DNA of 64,000 bases from Nonomuraea candida (GTDB lineage Bacteria > Actinomycetota > Actinomycetes > Streptosporangiales > Streptosporangiaceae): the NCBI RefSeq assembly GCF_000725485.1, contig NZ_JOAG01000019.1, positions 62,001 to 126,000 on the forward strand, given 5' to 3'. Position 1 is the first letter of the stretch. Every line of letters starts with the position of its first letter. The notes under the pieces were generated by a model. The model ran no database searches and was not told the DNA's origin. It saw only the letters and a list, made by a program, of their open reading frames with translations. A program made the position numbers and the translations under genes. Shown here in pieces: positions 26,695 to 36,182 of this stretch.

Positions 26695-29439
26695 ATGAAG
26701 AGATTCTCAGGCTGGGCCCGCCGCCTCGTCGCGGTGGCGGTCCTCTCAGGAGCCGTCGTCGCCTTACCCGTGCAGGAGGCGCTCGCCGCGCCCCCGCTCA
26801 CCACCCCATGGACCGCCGAGGTGACCCCGGGCAACGCGTTGCCGGAGTATCCGCGGCCCCAGCTCGTACGTCCCGAGTGGCAGAACCTCAACGGCCTGTG
26901 GCAGTTCGCCGCGACCGGCTCCATCACCACGCCGCCCACCGGGCAGGACCTGGCCGGGCAGGTGCTCGTGCCGTACCCGATCGAGTCGGGACTGTCGCGC
27001 GTCCAGCGGCACGAGGACCGCATGTGGTACCGCAGGACCTTCACCGTCCCGGACGCCTGGTCGGGGCGGCGCGTGCGGCTCAACTTCGGCGCGGTGAGCT
27101 GGGAGGCCCGCGTCTGGGTGAACGGCGTCCTGGTCGGCGCCCACACCGGCGCCTACGACCCCTTCTCCTTCGACGTCACCGGCGCGCTGCGCGCCGGCCA
27201 GAACGAGCTGATCGTCGGCGTGTACGCCCCGGTCGACGCCACCGGAGCGCCCATCGGCAAGCAGCGCCGCTCGCCCGGCGGCATCTTCTACACCGCGCAC
27301 TCCGGCATCTGGCAGACCGTGTGGATGGAGCCGGTCAACGCGGCGAGCGTCACCCGCCTGGACACCGTGCCGGACGTCGCCGCCGGGCAGCTCGACCTGG
27401 TCGTGCACGCGGCCGGGGCCTCGGGACAGCAGGTGAGGGCCGAGGTCATGACCGGCGGGACCGTGGTCGGCACCGCGACCGGCGCGATCGGCGCGCACCT
27501 GCGCGTCCCGGTGCCGAACGCCCGGCTGTGGACGCCGGACGACCCCTTCCTGTACGACCTCAGGGTCACGCTCACCGGCGCCGGCGGGGGCGACGTCGTG
27601 ACCGGATACTTCGGGATGAGGTCGGTGGGCAAGGCCATGGTCGGCGGCGTGCTCCGCCCGACGCTGAACGGCCGGTTCGTCTACCAGCTCGGCACCCTCG
27701 ACCAGGGCTACTGGCCCGACGGCATCTCCACCGCCCCCACCGACGCCGCCCTCCGCTTCGACCTGGAGCAGCAGAAGGCGCTCGGCTTCAACACCGTGCG
27801 CAAGCACGTCAAGGTCGAGCCCGCCCGCTGGTACTACTGGGCCGACCGGCTCGGCCTGATGGTCTGGCAGGACATGCCGTCGATGCGCACCGGCGTCAGC
27901 CCGTCGGCCGCCGACCGGGCCAACTTCGAGAGCGAGCTGCGCCGCATGGTCGACCACCTGCGCGGGATCACCTCGATCGTGCAGTGGGTGCCGTTCAACG
28001 AGGGCTGGGGCGAGTACGACCCGGCCCGCATCGCCGACCTGGTCAAGAGCTGGGACCCCAGCCGCCTGGTGAACAACAACTCCGGCTCCAACTGCTGCGG
28101 CTTCGACGGCGGCAACGGCGACGTCATCGACGACCACATCTATGTCGGCCCCGGCACGCCGCAGCGGCCCAGCGCGAGCAGGGTGGCCGTGCTGGGCGAG
28201 TTCGGCGGGCTCGGCCTGTTCAGCCCCGGTCACCAGTGGCCGGGCACCGGCTTCGCGTACGAGATGACCGCGAGCGCGGCGGCGCTGACCGGCCGCTACG
28301 TCTCGGTCAACGAGCAGCTCAAGCCGCTCATCGTGGACAACGGCCTGTCCGCCTCCATCTACACCCAGCCCACCGACGTCGAGAACGAGGTCAACGGCCT
28401 GTGGACGTACGACCGGCGGGTGCTCAAGGTGGACGCCGCGCGGGTGCGGGCCGTCAACCGCTCGGTGATCCAGTCCGCCACCGGCCTGACGGCGGACGGC
28501 CTCGTCTCGCTGCGCGTCACCACGCCGGGGTTCACCGACCGCTTCCTGCGCCACCGGGACGGGCCGGCCCGCACCGACGTGGTCACCGCCGGCGCAGCCG
28601 ACGGCCTCAAGCTGGACGCCACCTTCCGGGCGCGGCCCGGCCTGGCCGACCCCGCCTGCTTCTCCTTCGAGTCGCGCAACTTCCCCGGCCACTACCTGCG
28701 GCACTCCGGCTTCCGCGTACGCCACGACGCCCGCGACGGCTCGGCCCCATTCGACCGGGACGCGACCTTCTGCGCCCGGCCGCCGCAGGCGGGCACCGGC
28801 GTGTCGCTGGAGTCGCTGAACCTGCCCGGCCACTACCTGCGCCACTTCGCCGAGGCCGTCTACGTCGCCCGCAGCGGCGGCCCCAACGCCTGGGACACCG
28901 CCGCGTCGTTCGCCGCCGACGTCACCTGGCTGCCGGACACGCCGTGGTGGCGCAGCGGCGCCGACCTGACCGTGGGAGCGGCCCAGTCGCTGCGCGTCAC
29001 CACGCCGGGGTTCACCGACCGGTACCTGCGCCACCAGGACGGGCTGGCCCGCACCGACGTGGTCACCGCCGCCGGCTCGGCGCCGCTCAAGCAGGACGCC
29101 ACGTTCTACGTGCGGCGGGGGCTGGCCGAGGGGAGCTGTTACTCCTTCGAGTCGCGCAACTTCCCCGGGCACTACCTGCGGCACGCGGACTTCCGGGTGC
29201 GCAAGGACGCGCGCGACGGGTCCGCCCTGTTCGACCGGGACGCCACGTTCTGCGCCCAGCCGGCGCGGGCCGGGGGGACGGGGGTGACGCTGGCCTCGTA
29301 CAACATCGCCGGGCACGCCGTCAGGCACTACGCCGAGGAGGTGCACATCGCGGTGCCGGGCGGGTCGCACGCCTTCGACTCGCCGGTGAGCTACGACCAG
29401 GACGTCACCTGGGCGGTCGGGCCACCGTGGGCGCCCTGA
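26695..29439 (+). CDS. secreted glycoside hydrolase family 2 protein with two AbfB domains
   Basis: A 914-residue secreted enzyme. The signal peptide ends near residue 32 (ALA/AP). The GH2 sugar-binding, immunoglobulin-like and TIM-barrel domains span ~40-600. The probable acid/base is the Glu in PFNEGWGEYD (~436) and the nucleophile the Glu in LGEFGGLG (~500). Two AbfB arabinose-binding (CBM42-like) domains follow at ~604-755 and ~765-914, each with SLRVTTPGFTDR and FPGHYLRH. A beta-galactosidase/arabinosidase-type role on plant arabinan or arabinogalactan is inferred. AAGGAGA precedes the ATG. Confidence 0.92.
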   Translation: MKRFSGWARRLVAVAVLSGAVVALPVQEALAAPPLTTPWTAEVTPGNALPEYPRPQLVRPEWQNLNGLWQFAATGSITTPPTGQDLAGQVLVPYPIESGLSRVQRHEDRMWYRRTFTVPDAWSGRRVRLNFGAVSWEARVWVNGVLVGAHTGAYDPFSFDVTGALRAGQNELIVGVYAPVDATGAPIGKQRRSPGGIFYTAHSGIWQTVWMEPVNAASVTRLDTVPDVAAGQLDLVVHAAGASGQQVRAEVMTGGTVVGTATGAIGAHLRVPVPNARLWTPDDPFLYDLRVTLTGAGGGDVVTGYFGMRSVGKAMVGGVLRPTLNGRFVYQLGTLDQGYWPDGISTAPTDAALRFDLEQQKALGFNTVRKHVKVEPARWYYWADRLGLMVWQDMPSMRTGVSPSAADRANFESELRRMVDHLRGITSIVQWVPFNEGWGEYDPARIADLVKSWDPSRLVNNNSGSNCCGFDGGNGDVIDDHIYVGPGTPQRPSASRVAVLGEFGGLGLFSPGHQWPGTGFAYEMTASAAALTGRYVSVNEQLKPLIVDNGLSASIYTQPTDVENEVNGLWTYDRRVLKVDAARVRAVNRSVIQSATGLTADGLVSLRVTTPGFTDRFLRHRDGPARTDVVTAGAADGLKLDATFRARPGLADPACFSFESRNFPGHYLRHSGFRVRHDARDGSAPFDRDATFCARPPQAGTGVSLESLNLPGHYLRHFAEAVYVARSGGPNAWDTAASFAADVTWLPDTPWWRSGADLTVGAAQSLRVTTPGFTDRYLRHQDGLARTDVVTAAGSAPLKQDATFYVRRGLAEGSCYSFESRNFPGHYLRHADFRVRKDARDGSALFDRDATFCAQPARAGGTGVTLASYNIAGHAVRHYAEEVHIAVPGGSHAFDSPVSYDQDVTWAVGPPWAP

Positions 29440-29448
29440 CCTGACCCG

Positions 29449-29492
29449 GAGGCGCGCCTCACAGGCTCCCGAGGCTTGTGACGGCGCGCCTC
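29449..29492. terminator. bidirectional terminator between the GH2 and macrodomain genes
   Basis: GAGGCGCGCC (29449-29458) pairs with GGCGCGCCTC (29483-29492). The next five bases inside (TCACA with TGTGA) extend the stem. Confidence 0.8.
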
Positions 29493-29509
29493 GTGCGCGC
29501 TCACGCAGG

Positions 29510-30013
29510 TCAGAGCCGGGCCTCGAAGACGGCGTACGCGGCCGCGTCGAACAGCACGAACCGCACCTCCTCCACGGCGGTGTCCGCCTGCCGGACCGTC
29601 TCCAGGGCGATGCCGGCGGCGTCGTCCATCGGCCAGCCGTAGATGCCGGTCGAGATGGCGGGGAAGGCCACCGAGGCGGCGCCCAGCGAGTCGGCCACCC
29701 GCAACGACTCCCGGTAGCAGGAGGCCAGCAGCTCCGAGCGGTCCTCGGAGGCGGAGTAGACGGGGCCGACCGTGTGGATGACCCACTTGGCGGGCAGCCG
29801 CCCCGCCGTGGTGGCCACCGCCTGGCCGGTCGGCAACCCCTTGCCGTAGTGGCCGGCGCGCAGCTTCCTGCACTCCTCCAGGATCTCGGGGCCGCCCCTG
29901 CGGTGGATCGCGCCGTCGACGCCACCGCCGCCCATCAGGGAGGAGTTGGCGGCGTTCACGATGGCGTCCGCGTGCTGCCCGGTGATGTCGCCTCGGACCA
30001 GGGTGAGCTTCAT
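29510..30013 (-). CDS. macrodomain protein (O-acetyl-ADP-ribose deacetylase type)
   Basis: A 167-residue single macrodomain. It starts with [20 protein letters not shown], then [14 protein letters not shown] (the ribose/diphosphate loop), and [12 protein letters not shown], the second ADP-ribose loop. This is the MacroD/YmdB class, which hydrolyses O-acetyl-ADP-ribose or mono-ADP-ribose on protein side chains. No ADP-ribosyltransferase or sirtuin gene is adjacent. Confidence 0.95.
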   Translation of the reverse strand: MKLTLVRGDITGQHADAIVNAANSSLMGGGGVDGAIHRRGGPEILEECRKLRAGHYGKGLPTGQAVATTAGRLPAKWVIHTVGPVYSASEDRSELLASCYRESLRVADSLGAASVAFPAISTGIYGWPMDDAAGIALETVRQADTAVEEVRFVLFDAAAYAVFEARL

Positions 30014-30119
30014 CCCCCCAGATTGTCAGCGTCGCGCCGGACTTTCAGCGACGCGCGGGGATCGACGCGCGGGGGGACAGCGACGAACCGGAGTGCCGGC
30101 GATGAGCTGGAGTATCGGC

Positions 30120-30155
30120 GATGGGCGGTCCCCGCAAGTGCCGGGACCGCCCATC
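30120..30155 (-). terminator. terminator of the collagen-like gene
   Basis: A perfect 13-bp stem (GATGGGCGGTCCC at 30120-30132 with GGGACCGCCCATC at 30143-30155) lies 5 bases beyond the stop. Confidence 0.88.
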
Positions 30156-30159
30156 AGGA

Positions 30160-33100
30160 TCATCCGCCGGTCACGCAATGGGTGATGACGCTGACCCTGT
30201 CGCTCCTGCCGCTGTTGTTGCGGAACACCATCTGCCAGGATCTTCCGACGGCCTGGCTCTCGACGACGGAGGCGTTGACGTACGTCCCCACCCAGTCGTG
30301 ACCGCCGCTGGTCGGGACGCTGCCCGCCGGGCAGGCTCCACCGGTCACCCGCACGGAGGCGTTGGCGGGAACCAGCGTCGCGGCTCCCCGCATCTGCATG
30401 AGCCGCAGTGTCGCCGCGGGTCCCGGCGGGCCTGCCGGCCCCCGATCGCCCTGGGCGCCCTGCGGTCCCGGCCTGCCCTGTGGCCCTGCGGGCCCCATCG
30501 GACCGGTGGCACCTCTCGGACCGGTGGCACCCCGAGCCCCGGCCGGCCCGGCGACACCCCGAGGGCCGGGAGGACCCGCAGGACCCCGCTCACCCCGAGG
30601 ACCCGTCGCTCCCCGGGCACCCGCCGGACCGGTCTCACCGGGAGGACCGGCCGGACCCTCAGGACCTGTCTCGCCTCGGGGGCCCGCCGGACCGGTGGCG
30701 CCGGCACGGCCCGTCTGGCCCCGGGGTCCGGCGGGGCCTGTGGCGCCTCGCTCTCCTCGAGGGCCGGCGGGACCGGTGGCGCCGGCGGGACCGGTGTCGC
30801 CCCGGGGGCCTGCCGGACCGGTGGCTCCCGCGGGGCCTCGCTCTCCCCGAGGGCCGGTTGCCCCTTGGGGGCCCGCCGGCCCGGTCTCGCCGCGAGGGCC
30901 TGCCGGGCCGGCAGCGCCCGTCTCACCCCGGGGGCCGGTCGGACCGGTCGCGCCCGCCGGACCCCGTTCTCCGCGCGCTCCCGGTTGACCGGTGGCACCC
31001 GCGGGCCCCCGCTCACCCCGGGGACCCGCCGGGCCTGTGGCACCCGTCGGACCCGTGGCACCGGGATCTCCCTGCGGGCCCACAGGGCCGGTCTCGCCCC
31101 GTTGACCGGCCGGGCCGATCGGTCCCGCCGGGCCGGCCTCGCCCCTGGGACCCGCCGGCCCCCGGGCGCCCGCGGGGCCGGCCTCACCCCGGGGTCCCGC
31201 CGGACCGGTGGCGCCCATCGGACCCGCCGGGCCGACCTCACCACGCTGTCCCGCCTCGCCCCGCTCGCCTCTCGGCCCCGCCGGGCCGGTGGCGCCGATC
31301 GGGCCCGCCGGACCCGGGGCACCCGCCGGGCCGGCCTCACCACGGGGTCCCGCCGGGCCGGTGGCGCCCATCGGGCCCGCAGGACCCGGCTCACCACGCT
31401 GCCCCGCCTCGCCCCGCTCGCCTCTCGGCCCCGCCGGACCGGTGGCGCCGATCGGGCCCGCAGGACCCGCCTCACCACGAGGACCAGCCTCGCCCCTCTC
31501 ACCCCGGGACCCCGCCGGACCGGTGGCGCCCACCGGACCCGCAGGACCCGGCTCACCACGCTGCCCCGCCTCGCCCCGCTCGCCTCTCGGCCCCGCCGGA
31601 CCGGTGGCGCCCACCGGACCCGCAGGACCCGCCTCACCACGAGGACCCGCCGGGCCGACCTCACCACGGGAACCCGCCTCACCGCGCGGTCCCGCCGGAC
31701 CCGCTTCACCACGGGGACCCGCCGGACCCGCTTCACCACGGGGACCCGCCGGGCCGGTGGCGCCCACCGGGCCCGCGGGCCCCGCCTCGCCACGGGGACC
31801 CGCCGCGCCCGTCTCGCCACGAGGACCCGCCGGACCGGCCTCTCCACGCGGACCGGCAGGACCGGCCTCGCCACGCGGACCCGCCGCACCGCGCTCTCCC
31901 CTGGGACCGGTCGCCCCCCGGGCACCCGCCGGACCCGTCTCGCCACGGGGACCAGCCGGCCCCACCTCGCCACGGGGACCGGCAGGACCGGCCTCTCCAG
32001 GCGGACCGGCAGGGCCGCCCTCGCCACGAGGACCCGCCGCACCACGCTCTCCCCTGGGACCGGTCCGGCCGGTGGGGCCCGCGGGACCTGCCGGCCCCGT
32101 CGCACCGCGCGGACCCGCGGGACCGGTGTCCCCGCGGGGGCCCGCCGGCCCGATCTCTCCACGCGGACCGGCGGGACCCGCCCCCCCACCCGGGCCCCCC
32201 CGACCCCGCTCTCCCCCGGGACCTTCCCCCCCCCCGGGCCCCCCCCGGCCCCCGCCGGCCCCGTCGCCCCGCGCGGCCCCGCCGGCCCGATCTCTCCACG
32301 CGGACCCGCCGGCCCGGTCTCTCCACGTGGACCGGCAGGACCGGCCTCGCCACCGCACCCCGGGAACCGGTCGCACCGCGGGCGCCCGCCGGGCCGGCGA
32401 CACCCTGCGGACCCGGCAGACCCCGTTCCCCCCGGGGACCGGTCGCTCCCCGGGCGCCCGTCGCGCCCCTCGGACCGGCGACGCCCTGCGGACCTGTCAG
32501 GCCCCTTTCTCCTCGCGGGCCGGTCGCACCGCGCGGACCCGCCGCTCCCTGGGGACCCGCCGGGCCTCGTTCACCCCTGGGGCCCGCCGCGCCCCGAGGG
32601 CCGGTCGCGCCGCGCGGGCCTGTGACGCCCTGGGGGCCGGTGAGACCCCGTTCGCCTCTGGGGCCGGTCGCGCCCCGGGGACCGGTCGCGCCCCGAGGGC
32701 CCGTCGCACCGGTCTGTCCTCGTGGGCCGATGGGGCCCCGTTCTCCTCGCGGGCCCGCCGGACCCCTGGCACCCGCCGGGCCCCTCTCGCCCTGGGCTCC
32801 GTCGCGGCCGGGTACGCCTTGCGGGCCTCTCGGGCCCTGCGGTCCCGCCGGACCTCGTGGGCCCGTCTTCCCCGGTGGTCCGGCGGGTCCCCGTGGGCCC
32901 TGCGGCCCCGGTCTGCCGGGTTGTGCCGGGGCGGGGTCGGCGACGACCGCCGCCGAGCCGGCCAGGCTCGCCGAGGCCGGGCGATCGTCGTAGAGCCGGC
33001 GGCGCACCACGGCGTCCTGCCCGGCCGGTACGACCCGTCCGGCGGACGCCTCAAGGAAGACCTCGGATATCCGCCCCAACGACGCCGCCCGCGACGCTCT

Positions 33101-33214
33101 CGCCGCCGCCGCCTCTGGGGTGATGACCGCCAATGTCGAATGAAAGCCCGTAAGCCCTGCCGAAAGGACAAGAAAGCGCGTCAGCGCATTGAATTCCACG
33201 TCCGCCATGTTCAC
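30160..33214 (-). pseudogene. collagen-like Gly-X-Y repeat protein, reading frame broken at least twice
   Basis: A long collagen-like gene. The N-terminal ~100 residues ([19 protein letters not shown]) lead into continuous Gly-X-Y triplets, mostly GPRGE, GPAGP and GATGP. A ~95-residue non-collagen C-terminal domain ends in CVTGG. Triplets run in one frame from about 32925 to 32365, in a second to about 32245, and in a third to 30380. The second break lies in C-runs of 7-10 bases near 32180-32260. Corrected, the protein would have about 1010 residues. Damage and sequence error are both possible. Such proteins form triple helices on bacterial surfaces; that use here is inferred. Confidence 0.8.
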
Positions 33215-33431
33215 AAACGGTCAATAGCAGGACAACCCACAAGATCCACGTACATCTTCAAGAAGTACTCAAGAAAGACTCGAAAATCCGGCACTAAACC
33301 AAGGCCGAGCGCATCGCCCCTTTACCTCGCCCCGGCAAACACCCACAGAAACCATGGAAATCGACAAATCGGACCGTGACGGCCTGGCGACGGTCAGGAG
33401 TGGCGCCACCCGTTTGCCAGCTCGACGCTCT

Positions 33432-33441
33432 GTAGAGCTAC
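33432..33441 (+). promoter_or_regulatory. possible BlaI-type operator
   Basis: GTAGAGCTAC, with 4-bp arms GTAG/CTAC, lies just 10 bases before the blaI-like start. BlaI/MecI repressors bind TACA/TGTA-rich dyads, so this is a weak candidate. The rest of 33215-33451 holds no gene and probably both promoters. Confidence 0.35.
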
Positions 33442-33451
33442 CCTGAAGGAC

Positions 33452-33808
33452 GTGAAGGGTCTCGGCGAGCTTGAACGCAGCATCATGGACATCCTCTGGG
33501 CGGAGAACACCGCACTGACCGCCCGCGAGGTCGGCAAGTTGATAGCCGACCGCGACCTGGCCCCCACCACGGTCATGACCGTTCTCGACCGCCTCACCCG
33601 CAAGGGCTTCCTGGAGCGCACCCGTGACGGGCGCGCCTGGCGGTACGAACCGGCGGAAAGCCGCGACGCGTACATCGCGGAGCTTATGCTGGAAGCCTTG
33701 GATCTGACGGGCGACCGCTCGGCCGCCCTGACCCGTTTCGCCCAGGCCGTGTCGGGCACCGAGGCGGAGATCCTGCGCAGAGCCCTTACGGAGCTGGAGG
33801 AAGAGTGA
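33452..33808 (+). CDS. BlaI/MecI/CopY-family repressor
   Basis: A 118-residue winged-helix repressor. LGELERSIMDILWAENTALT starts the fold. The recognition region is TVMTVLDRLTRKGFLER and the C-terminal helices make the dimer. In this family an M56 membrane peptidase triggers cleavage or release of the repressor, and such a gene overlaps it here by 4 bases. No beta-lactamase is adjacent, so the target is unknown; mycobacterial BlaI controls several operons including respiration genes. Confidence 0.92.
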   Translation: MKGLGELERSIMDILWAENTALTAREVGKLIADRDLAPTTVMTVLDRLTRKGFLERTRDGRAWRYEPAESRDAYIAELMLEALDLTGDRSAALTRFAQAVSGTEAEILRRALTELEEE

Positions 33809-34710
33809 TCACGGCAGCGGCGCTGGCAACGCTCGCCACGGCGTGCGCGGTCGGCTCCTGGCGTTTCACTAGAGCCGGCTGGACCTCACGCGCCCCCCGG
33901 CTGGCCATCATTCTCTGGCAGTCCCTCGGCGTGTCCTGGGGGCTGGCCACCACGGGCGCGATGCTCGCCTACGCCGTGCAGCCCTACGGCTCCGGCGTGC
34001 TGCACGGGCTGATCGCGTTCGCGCGCGGGGAGACGCCCGCGCAGGCGTGGGACCCGCTGCACGTCCTGGCCCTGATCGCGGGACTCACCGCGCTGGCCGT
34101 GCTGATCGCGGTGCTGCTCACCGCGGGCGTGCAGGCGCTGCGGGCCCGCCGCAGGCACCGCATGCTGCTGGCGCTGATCTCCCACGACGATCCCGGCGTG
34201 CCGGGCGTGCGGGTGCTGGCCCATCCCAGCGCCGCCGCCTACTGCGTGCCGGGGCTGCGCTCGCAGGTCGTGGTCAGCGAGGGCGCGCTCAAGCTGCTGT
34301 CGGAGGGCGAGCTGGACGCCGTGCTGGCGCACGAGGCCGCCCACGTACGCGAGCGCCACGACCTGGTGCTGCTGCCGTTCGCCGCGCTGCGCAGGGCGCT
34401 GCCCTGGTCCAAGGTGGTGGCCGACGCGCAGGCGCAGGTCGAGCTGCTGATCGAGATGGCCGCCGACGACCGGGCCCGCCGCTACTGCTCGCCGCGCAGG
34501 CTGGCCACGGCGCTGCTGCGGTTCGGCACGGCCGGGGCCATGCCGGCCCCGCACGGCATGATGGGCCTGGGCGCCCACAACGTCATGGCCAGGGTCGATC
34601 GCCTGATCAAGCCGGCCCCCGAGCTGGCCGCCACCGTGCGTTATGGCTTCGTCGCGCTTTCTGTGACTTTGCTCACCAGCGCCCCGATCCTGTGGGTTGT
34701 CCAGCTCTAA
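33805..34710 (+). CDS. M56-family membrane metallopeptidase (BlaR1-like, no sensor domain)
   Basis: A 301-residue integral membrane zinc peptidase. N-terminal helices lie near residues 1-60 and 85-110, the zinc motif is LAHEAAHVRERHD (HExxH), and a last helix (LSVTLLTSAPILWVV) ends the protein. Unlike BlaR1 it lacks a penicillin-binding sensor domain. It is translationally coupled to the BlaI-like repressor (GTGA overlap) and is the expected partner that inactivates it. Confidence 0.9.
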   Translation: MITAAALATLATACAVGSWRFTRAGWTSRAPRLAIILWQSLGVSWGLATTGAMLAYAVQPYGSGVLHGLIAFARGETPAQAWDPLHVLALIAGLTALAVLIAVLLTAGVQALRARRRHRMLLALISHDDPGVPGVRVLAHPSAAAYCVPGLRSQVVVSEGALKLLSEGELDAVLAHEAAHVRERHDLVLLPFAALRRALPWSKVVADAQAQVELLIEMAADDRARRYCSPRRLATALLRFGTAGAMPAPHGMMGLGAHNVMARVDRLIKPAPELAATVRYGFVALSVTLLTSAPILWVVQL

Positions 34711-34735
34711 CGCTTGCTGGTGTTAACCGTCGCGT

Positions 34736-34747
34736 TTGCAATTGCAA
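34736..34747. promoter_or_regulatory. perfect palindrome TTGCAATTGCAA before the HTH gene
   Basis: A 12-bp dyad located 23 bases upstream of the ATG, in an AT-rich patch. It is likely an operator, perhaps for the XRE protein itself; TTTGCAA-type half-sites are also known for RamB-like regulators. Confidence 0.5.
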
Positions 34748-34770
34748 GCAACGCGCGGCAGACTGTGGGT

Positions 34771-35262
34771 ATGGCACTACCCAAGGTCGGCTCGATCGGT
34801 GAATACATCCGTGAGCAGCGGCAGCAGGCGAAGATCTCGCTGCGCCAGCTCGCCGCGGCGGCGGGGGTCTCCAACCCCTACCTGAGCCAGATCGAGCGCG
34901 GGTTGCGCAAGCCCAGCGCGGAGATTCTCAACCAGATCGCCAAGGGTCTGCGCATCTCCTCGCAGGCGCTTTACGTGCAGGCGGGCCTCATCGAGGACCG
35001 CGAGCCGCCGAGCGATGTGATCACCGCGATCAGAGCCGACGACGCCCTCAGCGAACGGCAACGCCAGGTTCTGATCGACATTTATGAGTCGTTCCGCAAG
35101 GAGAAGCACGCCGAAGACGAGCAGACCTCCCAGAATGCTCGCCCCCGGCATGACTCCGGTTCGGACGACGAGCCGCTGCCCGAGGAGTTTCTCGCCGCTC
35201 TTGAGCCCTATGCGGCGTCCTCCGGCAACGGCAACGTCACCCAGGAAACCAAGGAAGGTTAA
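34771..35262 (+). CDS. XRE-family helix-turn-helix regulator (Rv0474-like)
   Basis: A 163-residue regulator. The HTH_3 domain (residues ~8-65) includes GEYIREQRQQAKISLRQLAA and NPYLSQIERGLRKPS. A linker helix and a disordered acidic tail follow. It lies 3 bases before an hbhA-like gene, as Rv0474 lies before hbhA in M. tuberculosis. The TTGCAATTGCAA dyad upstream suggests autoregulation. Confidence 0.88.
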   Translation: MALPKVGSIGEYIREQRQQAKISLRQLAAAAGVSNPYLSQIERGLRKPSAEILNQIAKGLRISSQALYVQAGLIEDREPPSDVITAIRADDALSERQRQVLIDIYESFRKEKHAEDEQTSQNARPRHDSGSDDEPLPEEFLAALEPYAASSGNGNVTQETKEG

Positions 35263-35265
35263 CCC

Positions 35266-35682
35266 ATGACGCTCGCCACCGAAGTCAAGAAGCTCACCGA
35301 GTCCAAGCCGTTCTACGCCGTCGCCGGCGTCGGCGACTTCGCCGTCGAGAAGCTGCGCGAGCTGCCCGAGCAGCTGCAGAAGCTGCAGTCGCGCCGCTAC
35401 GAGCTGGCCAAGGACCTGCCCGCCAAGGCCCGCGAATACGCCGACAAGGCCGAGGGCATCGCCAGGGAGTTCCCCGACAAGGCTCGCGAGTACGCCGACC
35501 AGCTCACCCACAAGGCCACCGAGGTCTACGAGGACTTCGCCACCCGTGGCCGCAAGGTCGTGAGCAAGGCCAGCGGCACGGCCGCCCTGGAGCTCGAAGA
35601 GGTCTCGGAGGCCGCCGAGCCGGCCGTCGCCGAGCCCGTGGAGCCGGTCAAGAAGACCCGCTCCGCCAAGGCCCAGGCCTGA
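35266..35682 (+). CDS. HbhA-like heparin-binding hemagglutinin homologue
   Basis: A 138-residue protein: an N-terminal short segment (ESKPFYAVAGVGDFAVEKL), a long helix of REYADKAEG-type heptads (residues ~30-100, coiled coil) and an acidic/Pro then KKTRSAKAQA tail. Mycobacterial HbhA is an adhesin whose lysine-rich tail binds heparan sulfate. Here the tail has only three lysines, so that function is doubtful, and a structural or envelope role is likelier. Gene order with the HTH gene and DUF2516 supports orthology. Confidence 0.78.
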   Translation: MTLATEVKKLTESKPFYAVAGVGDFAVEKLRELPEQLQKLQSRRYELAKDLPAKAREYADKAEGIAREFPDKAREYADQLTHKATEVYEDFATRGRKVVSKASGTAALELEEVSEAAEPAVAEPVEPVKKTRSAKAQA

Positions 35683-35693
35683 TCCTCACCCGG

Positions 35694-35727
35694 GGCCCGT
35701 CTCCCAGCGGGAGGCGGGCCTTTTCCC
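35694..35727 (+). terminator. intrinsic terminator behind the hbhA-like gene
   Basis: GGCCCGTCTCCC pairs with GGGAGGCGGGCC (one mismatch) and is followed by TTTTCCCTTT. It is one of the few T-rich terminators here. Confidence 0.85.
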
Positions 35728-35806
35728 TTTCACGGGGTGCCCGCGTGTCGGGGGCGCCTATTAGGCTGAAGCCGTTTGCATCGCGGCATCGTGCGGAGAC
35801 GACAAC

Positions 35807-36175
35807 ATGAGCATGATCAACGGGGTTTTCAACCTCCTCTTCCTGGTGGTCGCCGTCGCCATCCTCGGCATGTCGATCTACGCGTTCGTGCACGCGCTGC
35901 GGGTGCACCCCAACGCGTTCATCTCGGCGGGCAAGCTGAAGAAGAACCTGTGGCTGCTGATCCTCGGGCTGGCCACGCTCTTCTCGGCCGCCGGCGCGTT
36001 GAGCTACTTCCAGGCTTTCATGGTGTTCGGCGGCGACCGCTTCATCGGCATCGGGCTCGGGCTGTTCTCGATCGCGGCGGTCATCGCGGCCACGATCTAC
36101 ATCGTCGACGTCAAGCCGGCGGTGAAGGGCATGGGCGGCGGCCGGGGCAGCAGCGGCCCCTACGGCCCCTGGTGA
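35807..36175 (+). CDS. DUF2516 family membrane protein (Rv0476-like)
   Basis: A 122-residue protein with three hydrophobic helices (LLFLVVAVAILGMSIYAFVH, LWLLILGLATLFSAAGAL and IGLGLFSIAAVIAATIYIVD) and a glycine-rich C terminus. DUF2516 proteins follow hbhA in mycobacteria and relatives, which this order repeats. The function is unknown. It converges on the SGNH gene with 7 bases between stops. Confidence 0.88.
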   Translation: MSMINGVFNLLFLVVAVAILGMSIYAFVHALRVHPNAFISAGKLKKNLWLLILGLATLFSAAGALSYFQAFMVFGGDRFIGIGLGLFSIAAVIAATIYIVDVKPAVKGMGGGRGSSGPYGPW

Positions 36176-36182
36176 TCGCGGC

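Noticed and set aside
26764..29925. A 1053-residue open frame on the minus strand across the GH2 and macrodomain genes
   Set aside because: It is a high-GC shadow: it runs through two well-supported genes in another frame and has no domain.
30408..32993. Very long open frames on the plus strand opposite the collagen-like gene (up to 861 residues)
   Set aside because: They are Pro/Arg/Ala/Gly-rich mirror images of Gly-X-Y codons, without start signals or any family look. The minus strand explains them.
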